Part shown: positions 29,273 through 38,931 of the stretch, piece by piece | How the letters are laid out: each line of letters starts with the position of its first letter | Numbering within the stretch: position 1 is the stretch's first letter | DNA from: Candidatus Laterigemmans baculatus | Lineage (GTDB): Bacteria > Planctomycetota > Planctomycetia > Pirellulales > Pirellulaceae | Direction: 5' to 3' | Length of the DNA: 43,689 nucleotides | NCBI RefSeq assembly: GCF_010367455.1 | Contig: NZ_WRPR01000050.1 | Location: forward strand, 1-43,689 | Notes under the pieces: generated by a model | The model's input: only the letters and a program-made list of their open reading frames with translations | Database searches by the model: none | What the model was told of the DNA's origin: nothing | Made by a program: the position numbers and the translations under genes

Positions 29273-29397
29273 AGCAGAGTTCAGTCGTCTCCAGAGGCGG
29301 CTCACCAGGGCTCGGCCGCAGGCGACGGCGACGGAAATCGCCCCCGATCAGCCGTTGACCCAAAGCGTCTGCGACACTAAATTCTGCCTCTAGACAC

Positions 29398-29472
29398 GGT
29401 GGGTGTAGCTCAGTTGGTTAGAGCGTCGGATTGTGATTCCGAAAGTCGAGGGTTCGAGTCCCTTCACCCACC
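29398..29472 (+). tRNA. tRNA-His (anticodon GTG)
   Basis: Acceptor stem gtgggtg (29399-29405) pairs with cacccac (29465-29471). The G at 29398 is the extra G-1 of histidine tRNAs, facing discriminator C 29472. The D arm is gctc-agttggtta-gagc, the anticodon stem tcgga/tccga with loop ttgtgat (anticodon GTG), the variable loop aagtc and the T arm gaggg-ttcgagt-ccctt. CCA is not encoded. Its 3' half is duplicated at 38932. Confidence 0.97.
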
Positions 29473-29577
29473 CTTCTTCTCAGCCTCTCCCCGGTCGCAG
29501 CATCGCTTCAGCGACCTTCTCGGGGGCACGCCTCGACGCGGTCGAGTCGCGTCAGCATTAATTGCTCGCTGAACTCC
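29429..29577. repeat. Left copy of 149-bp duplication including tRNA-His 3' half (attL-like)
   Basis: Aligns without gaps with 38932-39080; about 11 mismatches were counted by eye (~93% identity). It begins in the anticodon stem of tRNA-His and runs ~105 bp past the tRNA. This is the pattern left by site-specific integration at a tRNA 3' end, with the intact tRNA on this side. Confidence 0.85.
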
Positions 29578-29645
29578 CGCGGCAGATGCTGCCGGATGGT
29601 TTGCAGAATCGCCCGGGAGCGGATCGCGAAGCGGGGCATGGCCAT
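29508..29645 (-). pseudogene. Remnant of a gene at the tRNA-His flank (left copy)
   Basis: On the minus strand a 45-codon frame (MAMPRFAIRSRAILQ...) ends ...LTRLDRVEACPREGR. Its frame is open back to a stop at 29688. The last ~20 residues match those of 39011-39100 (KLLDRVEAYLREGR), so both are ends of the same lost gene, duplicated with the tRNA half. No function is recognised; an in-frame short gene cannot be excluded. Confidence 0.45.
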
Positions 29646-29763
29646 TCCGTACGGCTTGCTGCGGATCAGCTCACGAAGCGACGGCCGCTACTCAGCCGCA
29701 AACACCCGCCGCTTGATCAACCGAAACCTGCCATGACACACGCGCCGCAGCCACGACCGTAAG

Positions 29764-30320
29764 CGGAGCACGGCGAAGAGCGGGAACAACCACCAATGAC
29801 ACGAATTAAACGAATGGTGGCCACGGAAGGACACGAAAAAGCACGGAAAGGGAAGGACCGCGGATAGCACGGAGAACGCGGATGACGGGGAATCTAGAAG
29901 CCAAACATCCGTGTTATCCGAGTGATCTGCGGTTTAAATCCCCACCCTTCCTTCATGCGAGGAGAGGGAAGGGACCGCGGATAGCACGGAGAACGCGAAT
30001 GAAGGGGAAATCTAGAAGCCAAACATCTGTGCTATCCGAGTGATCTGCGGTTCAACTCTCCACCCTTCCTTCATGCGCGGAGAGGGAAGGACCGCGGATA
30101 GCACGGAGAACGCGGATGAGGGGGAAATCTAGAAGCCAAACATCTGTGTTATCCGAGCTATCTGCGGTTCAATTCCCCACCGTTCCTTCGTGCACGGAGG
30201 GGAAGGACCGCAGATAGCACGGAGAACGCGGATGACGGTGAAATCTAGAAGCCAAACATCCGTGTTATCCGAGTGACCTGCCGTTCAGCTCCACACCACT
30301 CCTTCGTGCACTTCGTGCCC
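29764..30320. repeat. Tandem repeat array A, ~117-bp units with leader
   Basis: A ~91-bp leader (29764-29854, including acaaccaccaatgacacg and ggtggccacggaaggacacg) is followed by four units beginning ggaccgcggatagcacgg or a close variant at 29855, 29972, 30089 and 30205 (periods 117, 117, 116). In each unit cggatagcacgga can pair with tccgtgttatccg ~40 bases on, and accgc(a/g)gatagc with gctatctgcggt, giving nested hairpins. The same leader and unit recur in the same orientation at 42974 onward. Confidence 0.95.
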
Positions 30321-30879
30321 CCCGTGGCTCACCGCCTTTTGGAATCCCTCAGGCGGTTAAGGGCGCGTCGACTTCGTTAGAGCCAGAGATTTTAAGACCA
30401 AGAAGCTTTTCCACAAGAAAACACAGCACGATCCGAGAATCGAGGTGCGCCCCCTCTTCCCCGCCCCTCTTACATGGGGCAACAACTCAGCGCCGAATTC
30501 GGCACCAAAAATAGCTCCTCAGTGCCTACGGCACTCCGGCAGCAACCACCCCCTCCTGCCCATCCCCCCAGCCTTCGCCCATAGCGAACTCTCGGCGAAC
30601 TGGAACTTCTGGTGTTTTTCCACATACCATCTAAGGGGGCGCCGCCGCCGACCTGATATCATTTCCGCAATTTCCTCGCGTATTTAAAGCCTTGACAACC
30701 TCGCCCTCGCCGCCGTCCCACGACTACTTCAAAGTTAATTTATCCTCTCGCAAATTTTCTCGATCAGTCGCTTGCTAGGGCAGCACCGAGCCGCTACACA
30801 GGGGGGGAGCGAATCTTCTGCATTGCGCTCCTGCGCTGATCCGTCGCCAGCGGAACATGCCCTCCTGGAAGGACCTAAA
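30321..30879. other. Upstream region of the Rhs/YD gene
   Basis: No gene is called; an 80-codon frame at 30445-30687 has no supporting features. A degenerate member of the 50-65-bp gacgcacctc hairpin family lies at ~30403-30460. TTGACA occurs at 30692-30697, but no fitting -10 follows at 16-18 bp. The region is richer in A+T than the backbone to the left. Confidence 0.5.
30403..30460. repeat. Short hairpin repeat, gacgcacctc family (degenerate copy 1)
   Basis: Shares ccacaagaaaac and gaatcgaggtgcgccccctc with the copies at 39882 and 42449; the left end is degraded. Lies upstream of the Rhs gene. Confidence 0.55.
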
Positions 30880-33800
30880 ATGGAATTTCGGCGTTTTCTC
30901 AACTCTGCGTTTTCTAGCAAAGCCTCCCGGAACTCCACCCGCGGTCGCGCCCGCAAAAACCGGAGGCTGTCACGGATTGAAATGCTTGAGAAAAGAGAGC
31001 TTCTCGCTGTCGCAGCTGAAATCTCCTACCAAGGCACGCCGGTTCGCGATTTCGGGAATTTCCTGTTTCTCGAAGCGGATGATCTGCAGCAGGACCAACT
31101 GGGCTACTACGTCGAAGTCGCTTTTAAGAACACCAGCACGGCTGGAGAAGACTTCGCTGAACTGGACTTTTTCGGTGGAAACTTTTGGGACCCACTCTAC
31201 ATTGATGGAATCTCCCACAGTACAGCAGGGGGAGATACGGCATTCGGCCTCTCGGACGGAAACTCGGTCCCTGTAAAGCTCTACGTCACGCCGGGCGCCG
31301 GTCTCTGGATCGGCGAATTCCACATGGGCGGCAATACGCAAGCAGGGGGAACCGGAGCATCTGCGGGTGATTTCTTCTATGCTGAGATCGCCTACCCCGG
31401 CGCGGAGATTGAACTTTTCGACGGCGCAACCGAAGTGCCAGACAACACCGGTAGCGTAGAATTTTCTCCGACCACCGTCGGTAGCCCGGTGCAAAAAACC
31501 TTTCGTGTAGACAATACAGACACCCATACGGACCTCGTCTTAGGCAACATCAGCCTTCCCGCTGGGTTCTCAATGGTGAGCGAGCCCGAATTATACACGG
31601 TTCCGCCAGGAGAGAGCGTCTCGTTCACGGTTCAATTGGACGCCACAAGTCTTGGCGAGTATTCGGGAGAAATCTCTTTTGCCACGAACGATGGCGACCA
31701 GTACTGGTACTACGGCGATCCGTATCATGACCCCAACGATGTCGAAGATATCTACAATTTCTCAGTTTCCGGCCAGGTGCAATACGAGGCGGATTTCAAC
31801 GACACCACACTGTCGTATCAAGTTGGGATGACCGAGCAAATCCCCTTTGCTTCCTGTGGATGCGACTATACCATCCACCTAGAGCAAACGGGGAAGATCG
31901 TGCTTTCTTATGAAGTCGAAATCGATCCGTCGACGGTTGGCAGCGACTCCCTCACTTTGAGTGGAACGTTCGGCAACGAGACATTCACAGCAACGAAATC
32001 ATTCACACGAACTTCGGCCGACACGGAACCTACGATTGTTCGCTTCGCATTTGACTTCGACAGGAGCGATTTTACTGAGAATCATGCGGCCTACTCGGCT
32101 ACGCTCACCAGCCAAGCCTATGGCAGCCCGGCTCTCTATCGCATGCAGGGCGGGCCTAAGTCTGCATCTGGACACGTTTATTTCGGTGACGACAAAGTAA
32201 GCGTCAGCCCGATCCCACGACTGGAGGTCAGTGGGGATGGTGCCATGTACTCATCTGGAAGCGACGTGTTCTACTACCCCGCCGATGGTGCCGGAGGGTA
32301 CGACGATGCCCCTGGTGCATTCTCGCAGCTCTCGCCCTCTGCAGGAGGTTACGAGCTAGTGGACAGGAACAACAGCACCTATGTTTTCGACAGCGACGGA
32401 TATGTGCTGACGGTCACGGATTCAAAGGGGCGAACCACGACCTATAGCTATGTCACGGTCAATAACGAGAAGCTTATCTCCGAGATCGAAGGTCCGTTTC
32501 TTACGACGACCTTCACGTACTCTGGCGACAAACTCGTCCAAGCGTCGAACTTGATCGGCGACTGGGTGAGTCTTGGCTACTCGGCAGGCCTGCTATCGAC
32601 GGCAACCCAAAAAGATCCCGACGGCGCGGGACCGTTGCCAGCACATGTCACCAGCTACGCGTACGACGCCTATGGCAGGCTGAAGACCAAGACGGCCACC
32701 GGAGGTCTCGTCACAACCTACACGTATGACTCGACCGGTCGCCTTGCTTCGGTCGACGCCCCAGACGGATCAACGGTCAGCTACACGTCGCCCCAGCAAG
32801 CGGCAATTTCCGGTGGGGCCGCGATAGAAACCGTAACAGACGAGCAGGGGATTTCCAGGCAGTACGGATACGACAGCTTTGGAAACGTCGTTCGTGAAAT
32901 CGACGCGATTGGAAATATTACCTCGCATTACCGGGATTCCAATGGCTCGTTGCTGAAGACGATCCTGCCCGACCCTGATGGAGAAGGTCCGCTCGAAGCT
33001 CCAGTGTATGAATACACATACGACACCCGCGGAAACAGGCTCACCGAGACGCTTCCCGACGACTCGGTACGGGAGTGGGAGTACCACACGACCTGGAACA
33101 AGCCCATCCGCTACACCGATGCCAACGGCCAGGCCACGCTCTACGGATACGATCCGGTAAGCGAACTCGTCCTCAGTGAAACCCGCGTTGTCGGACAGCC
33201 TGACGATGAATTCAACCTGGAAACTGACGACTTGACCATTGTTTACAGCTACACCGCGGCTCCAACGCTCGCCACAGAGCCACCTCAGGGAATGCTCTCT
33301 TCCGTCACGGATGCTGGCGGCGCTGTCACTGAATATGAATATGACGCGCAAGGCCGACGCACCAAAACCATTTATGCGGTCGGCACCGCGGACGAGGCGT
33401 TTACCGCGAGCGCGTACGATGCACACGGGAACGTGCTTAGCCGAACGGACGAGTTGGGCAACGTCACCACCTACACCTATGACGATCTCAATCGCCAGAC
33501 GTCAATCACCACGCCTGATCCCGATGATGCTGGACCACTAACCGCGACAGTCACAACATTCACGTACAACGATCAGGGCCAGCAAGAAAGTGAAACCGTT
33601 GGCGGCCGAACAACCTCCTTTGCGTACGACGCAAATGGTCGGCTCGAGTCGGTAACCGATCCGGATCCCGATGGTACTGGACCGCTACTAGCTCCCGTTA
33701 CCAGCTACACGTACGACACTTCCGGTAACCTGCTGACGGTTACAGACCCGCTCGGGAATGTCACTACTAATTCGTACACGGACGGATTGCTGACTTCCGT

Positions 33801-36800
33801 AACGCGGCCCGATCCAGATGGCTCCGGACCACTTACTGCCCCCGTAACGTCTTACACTTATGACGACATGGGGCGCGTGCTGACTGAAACTGATCCGTTG
33901 GGCCGAGTAACCAGCTATGCCTACGACGGTCAAGGCCGCGAAGTCTCAGTTACTCTTCCGGACCCCGACGGCACGGGCCCACTTCAGGCACTCAGCAGTT
34001 CCACGGCCTATGACGAGTTTGGGCGGATTGCGAGCCAGACCGCATTCGACGGCACCACGGTCACCTTTACCTATGATTCGGAAGGAAACAAGGTCGCCGA
34101 GACGACCGCACTCGGCGTCACGACCTTCCAGTACGATGAACAGAATCGCGTCGTACGCGAGGAGACACCTGATCCAGATGGCGCCGGGCCCCTTGTCTCG
34201 CTGGTGACCACCTATACGTACGCAGCTTCGGGCAACCTACTGACGGTCACTACTCCGAAAGGAACGACCAGCTACACATATGACGATAGGGGCCGTCGCA
34301 CGAGCGTCACACTCCCCGACCCGGACGGCTCCGGGCCGCAAACAGCTCCCGTAGAGAGCACGACCTACGACGACGCGGGGAATGTGCTCACCGAAACGAA
34401 CCCCCTCGGAGGCGTAACCAGCTACGTCTATGATGCGCTCGGGCAACTGACGCAAGTCGTGTCCCCCGATCCTGACGGAAATGGTCCTTTGTCTGCGCCC
34501 GTCACCAGCTATGCGTATGACGCCGTTGGAAACCTGCTGGCCACCACCGATCCTAATGGAGGCGTCACCAGCTATGAGCACGACGCATTGGGCCGAAAAA
34601 TTAAGGAGACCCTTCCTGATCCGGACGGCTCAGGCCCCCTCTCCGCGCCCGAAATATCCTATAGCTACGATGCAGCTGGGCGACTTACTCAGGTCACTGA
34701 CGAGCTCGGAAACGTCACGCTCTACGAGTTCGACAATCTCGGCCGGCGACTGTCAATCGTGGAGCCGGACCCTGATGGCGCAGGGCCGGACCTATCGCCC
34801 GTGACCACCCATACATATGACGCCGCTGGCCAACTGCTCAGCACGACTGGTCCGCTGGGGGGAACGACCGACTATACCTATGACGCCATGGGACGGCTAC
34901 TTTCCGAGACCTTGCCAGATCCCGATGGAACGGGGCCGCTTGCGTCACCAGTCACGTCTTACGCCTATGATGGCAGCGGTCGCCTAGCTAGCGTGGTGGA
35001 TGCAGAGACGCAAACGGTCAGTTACGAGTACGACGCCACGGGCCAGATCGAGTCGGTCACCGACCCCACGGGCGTCACGCAGTATTCCTACGATGCGTTA
35101 GGCCGCACCACTCTCGTAGTGTCGCCAGATCCCGACGGCTCCGGGCCACTCGCATCCCCCACCGTCACCTACGATTACGACGCCGCTGGAGATCTCGTAG
35201 CGGTGTCAACCGATGATGGCGTCACTTCCTACGAGTACGACAATCTGGGGCGGGTCGTAAAGATCACGCAGCCGGACCCGGACGCAGACTATGGCGCAAC
35301 CCAAGGAATAAGTGGCCAAAATGGACCTCTCGTATCCTCGTGGATTGTCTACACCTATGACGCGCAGGGACAAGTCATAGCCGAAACCAACCGACTCGGC
35401 CACACGACTGGCTACACGTACGACAACCTAGGGCGTCTTGTCAAAAAGACTGATGCTGAACAAGGCGAAACGTCTTTCACCTACGATGCCGTCGGCAACC
35501 GACTTACCTTAACCGACCCAGTACTCAACACGACCACCTGGACCTATGACTCATTGAACCGAGTCATAAGCGAAACGAATGAACTCAACGACACCCGGTC
35601 ATTCAAGTACGACTCCGCAAGCAATCTCATTGAGAAAACCGACCGAAACGGCCGCGTCACGGTATACGAATACGACAATCTACACCGGCGCACCGCCGAA
35701 AAGTGGATGGATGGCGTGGCGGTGATACGCACACTGTCGTACACGTACGACGCCGCTTCACAACTCACCTCAGCAACCGATCCAGCGGCAACTTACACAT
35801 TCACCTATGATGCACTCGGACGCAACACGAGCACGGTTCACGACCTCATTACTCTCGGTTTTGATGTCGTTATCGACGAAGCCTATGACGCTCTGAACCG
35901 CCGCATTAGCCTCGCCGCTGAAATCAATGGTACTGCGGACTTGGCGAATACCTACCACTACGACTACATGAACCGCATGACACGAGTCACGCAAGGCTCA
36001 CAATCGGGTGGGAACGCGGTCGCGGAGAAGCGTGTAGACTACACTTACAGCACCGACGAAGTCATGCAGTACTCAGCCGTAACTCGCTACGCCGACTTAG
36101 CTGGCACGCAGCTAGTCGCAACCAGCACCTACGGCTATGACGCGGCCGATCGTTTGACCAGCCTCACGCACACTGGCCCCAGCAGCGCTACGCTAGCCGG
36201 CTATTCCTGGGGCTACGATGAGGCTGACCGGTTGACCGAGTTTCTTGTGGCGGGCTACTCCGACGAGAACGTCACCTACACCTACGACGACACTGATCAA
36301 CTTGCCACGGCGGATCGCGATGGCACATCGAACGACGAGTCCTACACGTACGACGCGAACGGCAATCGTACCGGCAGCTACACAGCAGGCAGCAACAACC
36401 AACTCCTCTCCGACGGCACGTACAATTACACCTACGACGACGAGGGCAACCGACTCACAAAAACGAATATTGCAAACGGCGACTCGGTCGAATACCGGTG
36501 GGACTATCGCAACCGGCTCACAGGGATAACGTCAAGAGACTCGTTAGGAGCAATCACCCACGAGGTCGAGTACACCTATGACGCCTTCAACCGACGGATC
36601 GCGAAAGAAATAGACGAGGACGGTACGGGCCCTGGAGTCGCGAAGGAGGCGGTCTACATCTACGACGGCCTGCGGGAAGAACGCGGCAATGCAGGAGATC
36701 ATATTTTACTCGCCCTTAACGAAGCCGATGCCCTCACAGACCGCTATCTGTATGGCGCTGCAGTCGATGAAGTTTTGGCAAGCGAGGAAGTAGCGTCCAC

Positions 36801-37821
36801 TTTGGCGGCGGGCGATGTCCTTTGGCCGCTCGCAGACAACCTCAGAACGGTCCGCGACATAGCTGAACACGAAAACAGCACTGGATCCACTCTCATTGCG
36901 AGTCACATCGCGTACGATGCCTTCGGAAGCATAGCATCAGAATCTAATCTGTCCGTCGATTTTCCGTTTGCCTTCACAGGCCGTGAGCGAGATACGGAAA
37001 GTAGCCTGCAGTACAACAGAGACCGCTACTACGATCCAGTGGTCGGGCGATGGGCGAGTCAGGATCCAATTGGATTTGAGGCGGGAGACGCGAATCTGTA
37101 CCGGTACGGCAGTAATGGACCATCGATGTCGACCGATCCTAGCGGGAGAATCGAAGTGCAGATCGTTGGCGACCGATTCACCTCGCCAAATCCTGACCGA
37201 CAAAGAAATGGAATTTACGGTTCTGTATGGATGCGACCTGAGCCAGACGAGATGGCTAAAATTGCGCTGGCTGGTGGTGGATACTTCATTGTCGAGGATT
37301 ACGTTCGAATCGCCTGCCGAGCATGCGGCCAAGATACTGATCTGTCAGGGTCCAGTCGATCGCGTAGGCTTTATGAAATCCAGGTGATCCCTGGCCTGGA
37401 CGAAGTCCCCGTTTATCCCTCTAACGACCGCGGCAACCAAGGTTGGCAGTACCACCAGATGTTTAACGCGGCTTATGCGTCAGGCGCCGAGTACGAGGGG
37501 AAGGTATCGGTTACGACGGTGATCCTTCTCTATGCCAGCCCTCCGTCAGAAAAGGTCCGCAAGCAATTCCTCCCTCCATACGAAGGTGGCATCAAAGGAG
37601 ACTACCCGGGGCACCAACCTGATGAAATTGGGACAGTCACCGATCGTCCTGTGAGAGGCGACACTGAGCTAATCGGGCGACGCACGGTGCGGTATGAGAT
37701 TACATTTGGATGCAACGGGGGACTCACGCCCGGGATATTTTCGACAACGGACGACCTGACGGGAGAGACTGTCTCTCCGATTCCTAGTGGACCAAACCGA
37801 CCGCCGCAGGATCTACGATGA
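30880..37821 (+). CDS. Giant Rhs/YD-repeat extracellular protein
   Basis: The protein has 2313 residues. ATG 30880 has GGAAGGA 6 nt upstream; an earlier in-frame TTG at 30772 lacks this. Residues ~15-45 are basic and end in RRLSRIEMLEKRELLAV, matching the planctomycete extracellular-protein N-terminal motif (Planc_extracel, PF07595). Residues ~45-190 are an unidentified beta-rich domain; ~190-270 resemble an Ig-like 'choice-of-anchor D' domain. From ~485 to ~2000 run YD repeats (GRLxxxTYDxxG...). Twelve DPDGxGP motifs and two divergent ones punctuate them, often ~50 residues apart. The Rhs core follows (TGRERDTESSLQYNRDRYYDPVVGRW to DPSG, ~2033-2090). The last ~223 residues are a unique tail with a CRAC pair and no recognised toxin motif. 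The stop overlaps the next start by 4 nt (ATGA). Base composition and codon use look less GC-rich than the backbone, consistent with transfer. Confidence 0.93.
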   Translation: MEFRRFLNSAFSSKASRNSTRGRARKNRRLSRIEMLEKRELLAVAAEISYQGTPVRDFGNFLFLEADDLQQDQLGYYVEVAFKNTSTAGEDFAELDFFGGNFWDPLYIDGISHSTAGGDTAFGLSDGNSVPVKLYVTPGAGLWIGEFHMGGNTQAGGTGASAGDFFYAEIAYPGAEIELFDGATEVPDNTGSVEFSPTTVGSPVQKTFRVDNTDTHTDLVLGNISLPAGFSMVSEPELYTVPPGESVSFTVQLDATSLGEYSGEISFATNDGDQYWYYGDPYHDPNDVEDIYNFSVSGQVQYEADFNDTTLSYQVGMTEQIPFASCGCDYTIHLEQTGKIVLSYEVEIDPSTVGSDSLTLSGTFGNETFTATKSFTRTSADTEPTIVRFAFDFDRSDFTENHAAYSATLTSQAYGSPALYRMQGGPKSASGHVYFGDDKVSVSPIPRLEVSGDGAMYSSGSDVFYYPADGAGGYDDAPGAFSQLSPSAGGYELVDRNNSTYVFDSDGYVLTVTDSKGRTTTYSYVTVNNEKLISEIEGPFLTTTFTYSGDKLVQASNLIGDWVSLGYSAGLLSTATQKDPDGAGPLPAHVTSYAYDAYGRLKTKTATGGLVTTYTYDSTGRLASVDAPDGSTVSYTSPQQAAISGGAAIETVTDEQGISRQYGYDSFGNVVREIDAIGNITSHYRDSNGSLLKTILPDPDGEGPLEAPVYEYTYDTRGNRLTETLPDDSVREWEYHTTWNKPIRYTDANGQATLYGYDPVSELVLSETRVVGQPDDEFNLETDDLTIVYSYTAAPTLATEPPQGMLSSVTDAGGAVTEYEYDAQGRRTKTIYAVGTADEAFTASAYDAHGNVLSRTDELGNVTTYTYDDLNRQTSITTPDPDDAGPLTATVTTFTYNDQGQQESETVGGRTTSFAYDANGRLESVTDPDPDGTGPLLAPVTSYTYDTSGNLLTVTDPLGNVTTNSYTDGLLTSVTRPDPDGSGPLTAPVTSYTYDDMGRVLTETDPLGRVTSYAYDGQGREVSVTLPDPDGTGPLQALSSSTAYDEFGRIASQTAFDGTTVTFTYDSEGNKVAETTALGVTTFQYDEQNRVVREETPDPDGAGPLVSLVTTYTYAASGNLLTVTTPKGTTSYTYDDRGRRTSVTLPDPDGSGPQTAPVESTTYDDAGNVLTETNPLGGVTSYVYDALGQLTQVVSPDPDGNGPLSAPVTSYAYDAVGNLLATTDPNGGVTSYEHDALGRKIKETLPDPDGSGPLSAPEISYSYDAAGRLTQVTDELGNVTLYEFDNLGRRLSIVEPDPDGAGPDLSPVTTHTYDAAGQLLSTTGPLGGTTDYTYDAMGRLLSETLPDPDGTGPLASPVTSYAYDGSGRLASVVDAETQTVSYEYDATGQIESVTDPTGVTQYSYDALGRTTLVVSPDPDGSGPLASPTVTYDYDAAGDLVAVSTDDGVTSYEYDNLGRVVKITQPDPDADYGATQGISGQNGPLVSSWIVYTYDAQGQVIAETNRLGHTTGYTYDNLGRLVKKTDAEQGETSFTYDAVGNRLTLTDPVLNTTTWTYDSLNRVISETNELNDTRSFKYDSASNLIEKTDRNGRVTVYEYDNLHRRTAEKWMDGVAVIRTLSYTYDAASQLTSATDPAATYTFTYDALGRNTSTVHDLITLGFDVVIDEAYDALNRRISLAAEINGTADLANTYHYDYMNRMTRVTQGSQSGGNAVAEKRVDYTYSTDEVMQYSAVTRYADLAGTQLVATSTYGYDAADRLTSLTHTGPSSATLAGYSWGYDEADRLTEFLVAGYSDENVTYTYDDTDQLATADRDGTSNDESYTYDANGNRTGSYTAGSNNQLLSDGTYNYTYDDEGNRLTKTNIANGDSVEYRWDYRNRLTGITSRDSLGAITHEVEYTYDAFNRRIAKEIDEDGTGPGVAKEAVYIYDGLREERGNAGDHILLALNEADALTDRYLYGAAVDEVLASEEVASTLAAGDVLWPLADNLRTVRDIAEHENSTGSTLIASHIAYDAFGSIASESNLSVDFPFAFTGRERDTESSLQYNRDRYYDPVVGRWASQDPIGFEAGDANLYRYGSNGPSMSTDPSGRIEVQIVGDRFTSPNPDRQRNGIYGSVWMRPEPDEMAKIALAGGGYFIVEDYVRIACRACGQDTDLSGSSRSRRLYEIQVIPGLDEVPVYPSNDRGNQGWQYHQMFNAAYASGAEYEGKVSVTTVILLYASPPSEKVRKQFLPPYEGGIKGDYPGHQPDEIGTVTDRPVRGDTELIGRRTVRYEITFGCNGGLTPGIFSTTDDLTGETVSPIPSGPNRPPQDLR

Positions 37822-38315
37822 GCAAACGAGCGACATGTAGGCTATCTCTTCGGCAGTTACTGTTCGTCGTCGGGATTGCTGCCGTTTTCTTCGCTTATAA
37901 CCGTACCCAAAGATTCAGCCAAGCTATTGAAGCGATTGCGCAACACGGAGGATGGACTTGCTACAGTGAAGACTGGGTCGCAATTAGCTTCGCCCCGTGG
38001 AGACCCACAGGCGTGCCAGAGGATGCCAGTTGCGTCCAGGCTGAGCCCGGTTCCTTGCCGGATATAGATGCTTTGCTCCCGGACCTTACGCGACTTTGTT
38101 ACGAGCGCGACATCGTTCGTGTCGAATTTGCAGATGAACTGCTCGCAAAAGACGTCATTGAGAAGTACAACTTGCAGAGCCCGCCTCACATTGAGTCGAA
38201 TCTCGTCATCAGACGACCCGGATGGGCAATTATGGAGCTGCGCTGCGTTTCACGTACGAACCGACAGGGAGGACGGAAAGCCATCGCCGGAGCATCACCA
38301 GTGGAAACGCAATAG
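37818..38315 (+). CDS. Small membrane-anchored protein coupled to the Rhs gene; immunity candidate
   Basis: The 165-residue protein starts at ATG 37818 inside the end of the Rhs gene. One N-terminal membrane segment (LSLRQLLFVVGIAAVFFAY) is followed by QAIEAIAQHGGWTCYSEDW, a layout seen in many planctomycete anchored proteins (basic start, one helix, then a Q-x-x-AI-x-x-GG motif), here also at 41553. The rest is not recognised. Tight coupling to an Rhs protein with a unique tail is the usual place of an immunity protein, but there is no direct sequence proof. The C-terminus runs towards an IS3 remnant and may have been altered by it. Confidence 0.7.
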   Translation: MSKRATCRLSLRQLLFVVGIAAVFFAYNRTQRFSQAIEAIAQHGGWTCYSEDWVAISFAPWRPTGVPEDASCVQAEPGSLPDIDALLPDLTRLCYERDIVRVEFADELLAKDVIEKYNLQSPPHIESNLVIRRPGWAIMELRCVSRTNRQGGRKAIAGASPVETQ

Positions 38316-38368
38316 GACTTTTCGCGATGCCCGGCTGTCGAGAGGCTCCACTAGGGCAACAGCCTAGA

Positions 38369-38634
38369 TTCACCTCCACGGCGATCGAGGACGGACTAGC
38401 CCTGATCGGTGTGGAGGTGCTATACATCGAGCCAGGCTCTCCCTCGCAGAACTGCCAGTGCGAAAGATTCGGCAGCCGCTTCCAAGACGGCACCTGGACC
38501 AATCGGAGCGCACGGGGCTGGAGGAAGAACGTGTCAAGGCCCGGGCCTGGCGAGAGGACTTCAATGACCGTCGGCCCCACAGCTCGCTGGGCCACCTGAC
38601 CCCCTCGGAGTTTCTGCGTCGCTGTGCAGCTTCC
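38369..38634 (+). mobile_element. IS3-family transposase remnant (frameshifted C-terminal end)
   Basis: Two consecutive frames give the end of an IS3 OrfB integrase-type transposase. In the first (38369-38488), FTSTAIEDGL-ALIGVEVLYIEPGSPSQN...ERFGSRFQD holds the last catalytic Glu in the position of the usual VESF. In the next (38518-38634), ARAWREDFNDRRPHSSLGHLTPSEF is the hallmark end. A frame change near 38490-38518 and the missing upstream half make it non-functional. No terminal inverted repeats were found. Confidence 0.85.
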
Positions 38635-38931
38635 GCTACACGGTTCTCTCTCGCATTGGCGTGGAAGCTAATCCGCCGAGAATAGTCCTTGGCGAGCACC
38701 AGCTGATTTCGGGCGAACTCTTGGACTACTTTCAGTCGCATTTCGGGCGTGTCCGGTGGAACGCAAAGAAACGGGAGGGATATCCTGGCGAAATACCGTC
38801 TTAGCGTTTGCTGTCATACCGCGACACCCGGCAATTCAGGGAGATTTTACGCGAGAGCTTGCGACAGCCGATTCAGGCCGATAAGCTGGTTTTCTTCGGG
38901 AAAACGCGACGTTTTCGGGTCGGCCGGGAGA
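38635..38931. other. Gap between IS3 remnant and right tRNA-His duplication
   Basis: No gene is called. The frames present are short and unlike known proteins. The last ~50 bases are a short GC-rich hairpin-like stretch (gaaaacgcgacgttttc near 38900). Confidence 0.5.

Noticed and set aside
29562-29762. 66-codon plus-strand gene after tRNA-His
   Set aside because: No ribosome binding site and no recognisable motif; it lies antisense to the gene remnant at 29508-29687.
30445-30687. 80-codon gene upstream of the Rhs gene
   Set aside because: Low-complexity translation without known motif or start signal; overlaps a dispersed hairpin repeat.
30692-30697. TTGACA as -35 box of the Rhs gene
   Set aside because: No acceptable -10 hexamer stands 16-18 bp downstream.
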